Assembly (NCBI GenBank): GCA_003484265.1
Contig: DNDO01000172.1
Location: 16,481 to 21,590 of the forward strand
Source of the DNA: Anaerolineae bacterium
Lineage (GTDB): Bacteria > Chloroflexota > Anaerolineae > Anaerolineales > Villigracilaceae
Length of the DNA: 5,110 nucleotides
Direction: 5' to 3'
Below the pieces are notes generated by a model, which was not told where the DNA came from, made no database searches, and worked only from the letters and a program-made list of their open reading frames with translations. Positions 1-5,110 of the stretch are shown here, piece by piece. Made by a program: the position numbers and the translations under genes. The stretch's first letter is position 1. Every line of letters begins with the position of its first letter.

Positions 1-124
1 CCCCTATCGTAATTTGTTTGGCAACGTCCGCCCTGATTATTTCGCGGCGACCACCGATGCCTTTATCGTCTATCCGTGGGAGATAGACCGCGGACCTGAT
101 CAAGTATTGTTGAACGATCTATAG
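1..124 (+). CDS. C-terminal fragment of an unrecognised protein
   Basis: This is the 3' end of a gene that begins before the window. The only plus-strand frame open from the edge starts with its first full codon at position 2, reads 40 codons and stops at TAG 122-124. The tail is rich in aromatic and acidic residues (Asp-Tyr-Phe, Val-Tyr-Pro-Trp-Glu-Ile-Asp) and ends Leu-Asn-Asp-Leu. It has no membrane segment or motif that I recognise, so no function is assigned. The reading as a real gene end rests on two things: the non-random, well-mixed composition, and a strong terminator hairpin beginning at the base right after the stop codon. It converges on the minus-strand operon that ends at 201. 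Confidence 0.6.
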   Translation, partial: PYRNLFGNVRPDYFAATTDAFIVYPWEIDRGPDQVLLNDL

Positions 125-169
125 GATAAAAAAACAGCGGATGCGCAAAGCATCCGCTGTTTTTTTATC
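125..169. terminator. Bidirectional Rho-independent terminator
   Basis: A perfect 20-bp inverted repeat (arms 125-144 and 150-169) encloses the 5-nt loop GCAAA. Its GC-rich core, CAGCGGATGC paired with GCATCCGCTG, is flanked by seven A on the left (128-134) and seven T on the right (160-166). On either strand the transcript therefore forms a GC stem followed by a U tract. It lies between two converging genes, starting directly after the plus-strand stop codon and 31 nt beyond the minus-strand stop codon at 201-203, so it can end both transcripts. Confidence 0.93.
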
Positions 170-200
170 GCTTCATTCTCAACCGAGGGCTGGATCCTAT

Positions 201-647
201 TTAAGGGAGCGGTTCAAACCCTGCGACCGAGATGTATAACTCATCATCTGCGGCAAGCTCGATGTAGTCAATGGCTACCTCGGTGGGAAAGCCGTAGGTG
301 GGATCAAAGCTCATCGTGAGATGGTCGGCATTTTGGACGGGATCAGATCCAAGTTCAGAGAAGATGCGGTCTATCGTCGCGTGTTTAAGAACGAGTTCGC
401 TCATCGGATCGTCCAATGGGAAGGCTTCTCCGTTGACGTCGATCATCGAAACGACCTCGCCATCCTGCACCTCAACGGTTAACGGCATCTGGCTTCGGAA
501 CAGACAGAAACAGCTAACACTCAATTGAAAACGATAGTGGGTGACGTCCGCGTCCTGCCATTTGCCCTGGTTGAGCGAAAGTTCGCTCCCGCCTGCCGAG
601 CATGCCGCAAGAATAAAAGCAAGCGTGATCAAGATAATATTTTTCAT
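201..647 (-). CDS. Small lipoprotein, DUF6174-like
   Basis: A 148-residue predicted exported lipoprotein of unknown function. The N-terminus has Lys2, a hydrophobic stretch (residues 4-14) and the lipobox Leu-Ala-Ala-Cys, with Cys16 as the lipidation site. The mature part resembles DUF6174 proteins as I recall them: a Trp followed by a His-Tyr-Arg-Phe-Gln-Leu strand (residues 37-42), a Ser-Cys-Phe-Cys motif (Cys46, Cys48), a Thr-Val-Glu-Val strand, and Asp-Pro-Thr-Tyr-Gly-Phe-Pro-Thr (115-122) near the C-terminus. An in-frame Met 40 codons upstream (767) would bury the signal peptide and overlap the preceding gene, so I reject it. ATG at 647 has a good ribosome binding site. It is last in the operon, 52 nt after the copper chaperone gene and just before the terminator. 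The Cys-x-Cys pair could bind metal or form a disulfide; the sequence does not decide. Confidence 0.85.
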   Translation of the reverse strand: MKNIILITLAFILAACSAGGSELSLNQGKWQDADVTHYRFQLSVSCFCLFRSQMPLTVEVQDGEVVSMIDVNGEAFPLDDPMSELVLKHATIDRIFSELGSDPVQNADHLTMSFDPTYGFPTEVAIDYIELAADDELYISVAGFEPLP

Positions 648-650
648 TTT

Positions 651-658
651 GTCTCCTT
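651..658 (-). promoter_or_regulatory. Ribosome binding site fixing the lipoprotein start
   Basis: Read on the minus strand, AAGGAGAC lies just upstream of ATG 645-647, with a spacer of about 5-6 nt after GGAG. This strong Shine-Dalgarno match selects the 148-residue lipoprotein start over the longer open frame beginning at 767. Confidence 0.85.
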
Positions 659-699
659 CAGTTAGCAGACGAAAATGATGTGGAAAAGTTCCCGATATT

Positions 700-1152
700 T
701 TATGGGTGACTGTGGTCTTCTTCTGGAACTGCATCCTCGATATGCACGTCGACCACCAGGTCTTCATGGTTCTTGAAATGAAGGATCAGTCCGATATGTT
801 CGCCAAGTTTGAATTCCTGGTTGATATTGACGAGCATGATATGCAATCCACCGGGGGCGAAGATGATCTCTTCGTCTGCGCCCAGTGGAAGGGATGTCAG
901 CATGGTCATCTGCACGATGTCGTTTTCAGATTTACTCTCATGGATCTCGACGTTGTCTGCCATATCCGATGAAGCTCCGATCAATTCATCGGCACCCGAC
1001 GAGTGGTTGTGGATCGTGAAATAGATTGCGGCATTTTCGCCCTGGGCACTGGGTCTCGCCCATGCATTATGGACTTCGATTTTTCCCGGCACCACCCCGC
1101 AAGCGCTGAGCAAAAATGAGGCGGTTAGAAATATGATGGAGATGTGTTTCAT
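700..1152 (-). CDS. PCu(A)C-type periplasmic copper chaperone (lipoprotein)
   Basis: A 150-residue copper chaperone of the PCu(A)C/DUF461 family. In characterised members the cupredoxin-like fold binds Cu(I) outside the cytoplasmic membrane and delivers it to the CuA or CuB centre of cytochrome oxidase. The family signature H-x10-M-x21-H-x-M is complete: His71, Met82, His104 and Met106. The optional Met after the first His is Glu72. Other family marks are Asn-Ala-Trp-Ala-Arg-Pro (residues 29-34), an Ala-Ala-Ile-Tyr-Phe strand and Pro-Gly-Gly-Leu-His-Ile-Met. The N-terminus is a lipoprotein signal with lipobox Leu-Ser-Ala-Cys (Cys18), so the protein is membrane-tethered and extracytoplasmic. 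The C-terminus ends His-Ser-His-Pro, a possible extra metal-binding tail. ATG 1150-1152 has an AAAGGAAG site and lies 9 nt after the glycosyltransferase gene. No Sco or oxidase gene is in view, so the target is inferred from the family. Confidence 0.93.
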   Translation of the reverse strand: MKHISIIFLTASFLLSACGVVPGKIEVHNAWARPSAQGENAAIYFTIHNHSSGADELIGASSDMADNVEIHESKSENDIVQMTMLTSLPLGADEEIIFAPGGLHIMLVNINQEFKLGEHIGLILHFKNHEDLVVDVHIEDAVPEEDHSHP

Positions 1153-1155
1153 TCG

Positions 1156-1163
1156 CTTCCTTT
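1156..1163 (-). promoter_or_regulatory. Ribosome binding site of the copper chaperone gene
   Basis: AAAGGAAG on the minus strand precedes ATG 1150-1152 and overlaps the TAA stop codon of the glycosyltransferase gene (1162-1164). The overlap indicates co-transcription and probable coupling of the two reading frames. Confidence 0.75.
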
Positions 1164-2340
1164 ATCTGATGTTGTTTCGATACGTTCTCCCGCGCCATGA
1201 TACACCTTGGCCGGATACAACCTTCCAAGCTGATGCGATCATCATTGCTCCAAAGACCGCCGCGCCAAGTGAAGTTGTCAAAGCGTACCAGCGGGAAATT
1301 TCCATCTTTGATAATGCCCGTGCCCTGAGCATTGTCAAGTATACCCACAACAATAAAGACTCGGCAATTACGGATATTGCCATCCATTCCCCGCCGTTCA
1401 GATACCAAAATAGTCCGAGCAGGGGCCAGATGGGGAGAAATAGCGAAGCCAGTACCGCAAGGAACGCGCCAAACACTCCCAAAGCCGCAAGTGAAGGTTG
1501 GTCGCGTAAACCGAGATAAATGTTTTTTGTCCAGCCTTCCCACATTTCGGGCAGGGATGTGTACATGCGAGTCCTTGCCATCTTGGATCCGTCTGCGACG
1601 ATCAGACGATGTCCACTCCATTTGACCTGCTCTGAAATGGCTTTATCTTCCACGATGCTGTCTTTGACGCTTTCATGTCCGCCGATGGCATCGTAGACCG
1701 AGCGTTTGATAAGGATGAACTGTCCGTTGGCGATGGCGTCTTTTGAGTTCGGGTCGTTGACCCTGCGGGGTGAAAACCCAACCGAGAGCGCGGTCATCAC
1801 CAAGGGCATGACTGTTTTTTCCCAAAATGAGCGTGTGATCTGGAAGGTCATGATGGTGAACATGTCTGCTTTAGTCTCCAAGGCTTTGACATAACAGGAT
1901 GAAATAGTCTCTTGAGAGATGAAAGTGTCTGCATCTACGAAGCACAACCATTCTCCGCCTGCAGAGGCTGAGGCTTGATATAAAGCGTAAGGTTTACCCA
2001 CCCAACCCCGTGGCAGGTCTGAACCGCTGATAATTTTGAGCTTGTCCGCTGGTAAAGTAGCCGAGTGTATAGCGATTAAAATCTCAGGTGTTGAGTCAGT
2101 CGATCGGTCATCCAAAACAAGAACTTCATAGTTGGGGTAATCTTGACTGAGAATTGCCTCCACGCTTTTGCGAATGTTGCGCTCTTCATTCCGCGCAGGG
2201 ATGCAAACAGAAATGAGAGGAGCATCGGGTGGGGGCGATGCTGGCTCGACAACGATATCGAGATGATATTGATTATGAAGCCAGTAAATGATAACCAGAC
2301 CACTGACGCAAAATACAGTGGATAGAAGAAAATAGGTCAT
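1162..2340 (-). CDS. Membrane-anchored family 2 glycosyltransferase, CrtQ/HpnB-like
   Basis: A 392-residue inverting GT2 glycosyltransferase (GT-A fold) that transfers a sugar from a nucleotide-sugar donor. The layout is an N-terminal membrane anchor (about residues 3-20), a cytosolic catalytic domain (about 42-280), then about three hydrophobic segments (roughly 286-312, 318-338 and 354-374). Visible motifs are Val-Cys-Ile-Pro-Ala-Arg-Asn-Glu (45-52), Asp77-Asp78 in the donor site, the metal-binding Asp136-Ala-Asp138, Gly-Gln-Phe-Ile-Leu (206-210), the catalytic-base region Glu231-Asp232, and Met-Trp-Glu-Gly-Trp-Thr-Lys-Asn (266-273). The tail has Trp-Arg-Gly-Arg-x-Tyr (382-387). This arrangement is typical of enzymes annotated as carotenoid (CrtQ/CruC-like) or hopanoid-associated (HpnB) glycosyltransferases, which suggests a lipid acceptor; no carotenoid or hopanoid gene is nearby, so the acceptor is unproven. 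It starts 3 nt after the sbcC stop codon with no clear Shine-Dalgarno sequence, so translation probably depends on coupling. Confidence 0.88.
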   Translation of the reverse strand: MTYFLLSTVFCVSGLVIIYWLHNQYHLDIVVEPASPPPDAPLISVCIPARNEERNIRKSVEAILSQDYPNYEVLVLDDRSTDSTPEILIAIHSATLPADKLKIISGSDLPRGWVGKPYALYQASASAGGEWLCFVDADTFISQETISSCYVKALETKADMFTIMTFQITRSFWEKTVMPLVMTALSVGFSPRRVNDPNSKDAIANGQFILIKRSVYDAIGGHESVKDSIVEDKAISEQVKWSGHRLIVADGSKMARTRMYTSLPEMWEGWTKNIYLGLRDQPSLAALGVFGAFLAVLASLFLPIWPLLGLFWYLNGGEWMAISVIAESLLLWVYLTMLRARALSKMEISRWYALTTSLGAAVFGAMMIASAWKVVSGQGVSWRGRTYRNNIR

Positions 2341-2343
2341 AGG

Positions 2344-4905
2344 TTAGCTGACGTGAATGGAAGATCCCCGCTCAGTTTTTTCCACCTCGATGCGGACAGG
2401 GAAGGCGTCTTTGAGTTCATCGAGATGCGTGATGACAAGTATCTTTGCAAAATCATGCTTGACGAGATTGATGGCTTCGATCAGCCGCTGACGCCCCTGC
2501 GCGTCTTGTGAGCCGAAACCTTCGTCGATGACGAGCGTTTGCAGACGCGCGCCTTTGCGTTGGGCAAGAATTTCAGAAAGCGCAAGCCGCAGGGCAAAGT
2601 TGACACGAAATGCTTCGCCGCCAGAGTACATTTCGTAGTTGCGGATGCCAGCCGAGTCGCTGATCTGTATATCGAGCGTCTCTTTCAGGTCGTCGCGTTT
2701 TTTATCCTTATACTCTGCCTGTGTTACAAAACGGATGGACATCTTTCCATCTGACAATCTATCGAGCAGTTCGTTCGCTTTTTCTTCGATCTGCGGCAGT
2801 GCCTGTTCGATCAACAGCGCAGGGATGCCGTCCTTGCCAAATGCACGCTCCAATGTTTTGTGTCTCGCGATCTGTTTTTGAAGTTCTTCACGTTCCTTTT
2901 CGAAGTCGGCTTTTCGTGTGCGCTGTGAAGAAAGAATATCGACGCGTTGTTTCGCTCCACCCAACTCACTGCGGACCTTGTTCTCTTCCTCACGCACGCG
3001 AAATAGCTCCCGCTCGGCTTCTTCGAGATTTGGCGACTCCAATTCGGCGGACTCGAGAATGTTTTTTGCAGTTTGATATTCAGCGTCTAGATTTTGGAGT
3101 TCCGATTTACGGTTTTCAATTTCCGCTTTCAGGTTGGCGGTCTCGCCTTCGATCTGTTTGATCACTTCCTTTGCAGATTTGAGATTCCCATATTCATCCT
3201 CCACGCTTCGCAGATCATTTTCTGTTTTGCGCGCCTCGTCATGAGCCGCCGCATCATAACCAAGTTTGGCAAGTTCCTTGTCGAGTTTGGCAAGTTGCTT
3301 TTGTTCATCGCTGGCATACTTGCCGCTATCTAAAAGTTTTTCAACCTCTTTCAGGCGTTTTTTACCAGACGATTCCCAATTCTTAGCGAGCGCTTGCAGG
3401 GTCTCTGCGCGTTCGGTGAGTTGCGAAACCTCACTGGCGTATTTTATACGTTCATTTTCAGCTGACGCAAGTTTTTTGATAAGAGATTCATCGTTTGTAA
3501 TCTCTTTTGAGATGGATTTCGCTTCATCAGAATTCGCTCGGTAGACATCGCCTTTTTCTTTGCCTTCAGCTTCCAATTGTTTGAGGGTGGATTTACGGTG
3601 TTTCTCGCTCAACTCCTGTCCGCACAAAGGACAGGTTGCGCCGTCCGCAGACTTGAGCGATTCGATCCGCTCTTTTAGTTGATTCATCTCTGTCTTTAGA
3701 GTCTCATTCTCGACCTTCATAGCAGCTTGTCGTTCACGCGCCTCGTTGCGTTTGGTTTCCATTTCAACACGTTGTGAGACATTGGCTTCAGCTTCTTCTA
3801 AGAGTTTTTGCGCTTTGTCTAAGCCAATTAATACGTCACTGCTCACAGATAATTGTTTCCTGACTTCATCTTCCTCTACCAATAACGCGCGTTTTTCCTC
3901 ATTCAACTTTGCCTTTTCAACGGCGATCTTCTCAAGCAGGGGAGCGCGATCTTTTTCATGTTCACGAAATTCCGAGGCGGTCTTCTCCCACTCATCCAAT
4001 TTCTTGAGAATCTTTTGCCATTCATTATACGAAGTCTCGATATCCTTCGCGCGGTTGATAAGGTCGCTGTATGAGGCGCGATCAGAGTCTTTCGAAGCGA
4101 GACGTGTCTCAAGTCCGGTAAGAGCCGTGCGCGAGCGTTCGAGTCCCGCCTGTAGTGTGGATGTCAGCTTGCGTTGTTCATCCAACAAATTCGCATTCTT
4201 CTTGATACCCTCCAAAATGGATTCTTGAGCGGCGCGGGCAGTAGTCAATCCTTTCAGGCTTGTTTCGAGTTCAGCGAGCCTTTCTTTGCGGGTTGCTTCC
4301 TCGCTGAGTTCCGCATTGATCTCGGCGATGCGTCCCTCGATCTCGTCCACTTCGCGCTCGATGGCTTTGCGTTTTTCGGCAGTGCGATCCTTGTATAGCT
4401 CCCACGATTCAAGACCGAGAATGTTGCTCAACACTTCCTTGCGTTTGGTGGCGTTTTGTTGAGTGAAGAGATCGGCTTTGCCCTGCAAAAAGAAGGAAGC
4501 GTTTACGAACGTTTCGTAATCGAGCCGCAGGGTTTGTTCGATGCGCGCCTGCGTGTCGCGCGTTGTTTTTTCGGTGAGCGCGCGCCATTCATCGCCACTT
4601 TGTACCTGAAATTCAAGCACGGTGCTTTTGTTCCGCGGTAATGTCCGTTGGATGCGGTAAGTGTTGTTTTCGTGCTTAAATGTTATCGCCACCTCTGCGG
4701 CTTTCACATCTGCGTTCAGGTTGATGATGTCACTGGATTTGCCGCGCGCTTCGCCAAACAGACTCCAGGTAATGGCATCGAGTAGGGATGATTTGCCAGC
4801 CCCGTTATGCCCTGAGATGCAGGCGAGGTCGATCATATTGAAATCAATTTCGACTTGATTGCGATATGACAGAAAACCTGAGATGCGTAGGTGGATTGGG
4901 ATCAT
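2344..4905 (-). CDS. sbcC: SbcC/Rad50-type SMC-family ATPase
   Basis: An 853-residue ATPase subunit of an SbcCD/Mre11-Rad50-type complex, which tethers and processes DNA ends and hairpins in the cytoplasm. The N-terminal lobe has the family start (Ile-Ser-Gly-Phe-Leu-Ser-Tyr, 8-14), Walker A Gly-His-Asn-Gly-Ala-Gly-Lys-Ser (32-39) and a Q-loop at Gln141 (Phe-Phe-Leu-Gln-Gly-Lys). Charged heptad-rich coiled coil spans about 175-410 and 435-690. Between the arms is a zinc hook, Cys425-Pro-Leu-Cys428, almost exactly mid-protein. The C-terminal lobe has the signature Ser-Gly-Gly-Glu (761-764), Walker B ending Asp794-Glu795, D-loop Ser-Gln-Asp (799-801) and switch His827. All ATPase elements are intact. 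The length is close to Rad50 and shorter than E. coli SbcC (about 1,050). ATG 4905 is chosen because the family N-terminus begins there, although no good ribosome binding site precedes it. It is first in the operon, and no sbcD gene adjoins it on either side. Confidence 0.95.
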   Translation of the reverse strand: MIPIHLRISGFLSYRNQVEIDFNMIDLACISGHNGAGKSSLLDAITWSLFGEARGKSSDIINLNADVKAAEVAITFKHENNTYRIQRTLPRNKSTVLEFQVQSGDEWRALTEKTTRDTQARIEQTLRLDYETFVNASFFLQGKADLFTQQNATKRKEVLSNILGLESWELYKDRTAEKRKAIEREVDEIEGRIAEINAELSEEATRKERLAELETSLKGLTTARAAQESILEGIKKNANLLDEQRKLTSTLQAGLERSRTALTGLETRLASKDSDRASYSDLINRAKDIETSYNEWQKILKKLDEWEKTASEFREHEKDRAPLLEKIAVEKAKLNEEKRALLVEEDEVRKQLSVSSDVLIGLDKAQKLLEEAEANVSQRVEMETKRNEARERQAAMKVENETLKTEMNQLKERIESLKSADGATCPLCGQELSEKHRKSTLKQLEAEGKEKGDVYRANSDEAKSISKEITNDESLIKKLASAENERIKYASEVSQLTERAETLQALAKNWESSGKKRLKEVEKLLDSGKYASDEQKQLAKLDKELAKLGYDAAAHDEARKTENDLRSVEDEYGNLKSAKEVIKQIEGETANLKAEIENRKSELQNLDAEYQTAKNILESAELESPNLEEAERELFRVREEENKVRSELGGAKQRVDILSSQRTRKADFEKEREELQKQIARHKTLERAFGKDGIPALLIEQALPQIEEKANELLDRLSDGKMSIRFVTQAEYKDKKRDDLKETLDIQISDSAGIRNYEMYSGGEAFRVNFALRLALSEILAQRKGARLQTLVIDEGFGSQDAQGRQRLIEAINLVKHDFAKILVITHLDELKDAFPVRIEVEKTERGSSIHVS

Positions 4906-4955
4906 AATTGTTGTATTCTCTGAATGAGTTGCTCGATGGATTATAATCTACCATC
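4906..4955. promoter_or_regulatory. Divergent promoter region with shared -10 palindrome
   Basis: This 50-nt gap separates the divergent sbcC and 4956 genes. The palindrome GATTATAATC (4939-4948) contains a perfect TATAAT on the plus strand (4942-4947) and another on the minus strand (4945-4940). The plus-strand -10 predicts transcription starting around 4953-4956, essentially at the ATG at 4956. The minus-strand -10 predicts a start near 4933, giving sbcC a leader of roughly 28 nt. I see no good TTGACA-like -35 at 16-18 bp on either side and no TG extension next to the -10. The call therefore rests on the two perfect hexamers and their position. Confidence 0.6.
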
Positions 4956-5110
4956 ATGCTCGAAACATCAAACCCGCTCGCACGCCGACGACTCATCCTG
5001 TTGACCATCATACTAGCAACGATCCCGTGTTATTGCGTGGGCGTCATCGCTGTTTCGCTTGCGCCTGATAGTTCTCCAACTGCCACTCCCAGTTCGACAT
5101 TTGCTTTCAC
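4956..5110 (+). CDS. Single-pass membrane protein, N-terminal part
   Basis: The first 51 codons of a gene that continues past the window. A short polar N-terminus ends in Ala-Arg-Arg-Arg (residues 9-12) and is followed by a hydrophobic segment of about 23 residues (13-35) containing Cys25 and Cys27. A Ser/Thr/Pro-rich stretch (about 37-48, with Pro-Thr-Ala-Thr-Pro) comes next. The positive charges before the helix predict an inside N-terminus and an exported C-terminal domain. Such linkers after a membrane anchor are common in Chloroflexota surface proteins. No lipobox is evident and the functional domain lies outside the window, so I assign no role. ATG 4956-4958 has no Shine-Dalgarno sequence and sits 8 nt after a perfect TATAAT, suggesting leaderless translation. 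A later start would remove the positive N-terminus. Confidence 0.7.
   Translation, partial: MLETSNPLARRRLILLTIILATIPCYCVGVIAVSLAPDSSPTATPSSTFAF

Noticed and set aside
648..699. A separate promoter in the 52-nt gap between the chaperone and lipoprotein genes
   Set aside because: I could find no convincing -10/-35 pair on the minus strand. The gap is explained well enough by the lipoprotein's ribosome binding site within an operon.
648..767. A 40-codon N-terminal extension of the DUF6174-like lipoprotein, starting at 767
   Set aside because: It would place a polar segment ahead of a clear lipoprotein signal peptide and overlap the chaperone gene. ATG 647 has a strong ribosome binding site.
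1133..1519. A plus-strand open frame of 128 codons antisense to the glycosyltransferase
   Set aside because: It lies wholly opposite confident coding sequence, has no recognisable domain and no clear ribosome binding site.
1067..1621. A 184-codon minus-strand open frame spanning the glycosyltransferase 3' end and the chaperone 5' end
   Set aside because: It runs out of frame with two well-supported genes, its product is Arg/Gly-rich with no family features, and it has no separate support. It is a shadow frame.
2721..4228. Long plus-strand open frames antisense to sbcC (for example 2721-3161 and 3746-4228)
   Set aside because: Their products are low-complexity, Ser/Arg/Phe-rich mirrors of the Glu/Lys/Leu-rich coiled coil. 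They carry no motifs, and the minus-strand gene is beyond doubt.
1..5110. tRNA or rRNA genes, CRISPR repeats, insertion sequences, defence systems or phage genes
   Set aside because: I saw no repeat-spacer array, transposase motif, terminal inverted repeats or structural RNA. The window is almost fully occupied by the listed genes.

Overview
The window looks like bacterial chromosome of moderate GC. No phage, transposon, CRISPR or RNA gene is visible. Several traits fit Chloroflexota, probably Anaerolineae: short Ser/Thr/Pro-rich linkers after membrane anchors, a DUF6174-type lipoprotein, and a carotenoid/hopanoid-type GT2. That placement is inference from protein style only.

Layout. Positions 1-124 hold the last 40 codons of an unrecognised plus-strand gene. 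A 20-bp perfect hairpin with A and T tracts (125-169) follows and should act as a terminator in both directions. From 4905 down to 201 the minus strand carries four genes in one apparent operon, in transcription order: an SbcC/Rad50-type ATPase (4905-2344), a membrane-anchored family 2 glycosyltransferase (2340-1162), a PCu(A)C-type copper chaperone lipoprotein (1152-700) and a small DUF6174-like lipoprotein (647-201). The gaps are 3, 9 and 52 nt. A divergent plus-strand gene for a single-pass membrane protein begins at 4956 and runs off the window.

The 50-nt gap between the divergent genes holds a 10-bp palindrome that contains a perfect TATAAT on each strand, so the two promoters probably share the same base pairs. 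The plus-strand gene would then be read from a leaderless or nearly leaderless mRNA.

The four operon genes form no obvious single pathway. SbcC acts in DNA end processing, the glycosyltransferase in lipid or envelope modification, and the two lipoproteins outside the membrane. The last two may be linked: one has a complete copper-binding motif and the other a Cys-Phe-Cys motif. SbcC has no SbcD (Mre11-type) nuclease gene beside it. I see no clearly new system. The points most worth a second look are the overlapping divergent promoter, the unpaired SbcC, and the copper-chaperone/CxC lipoprotein pair.
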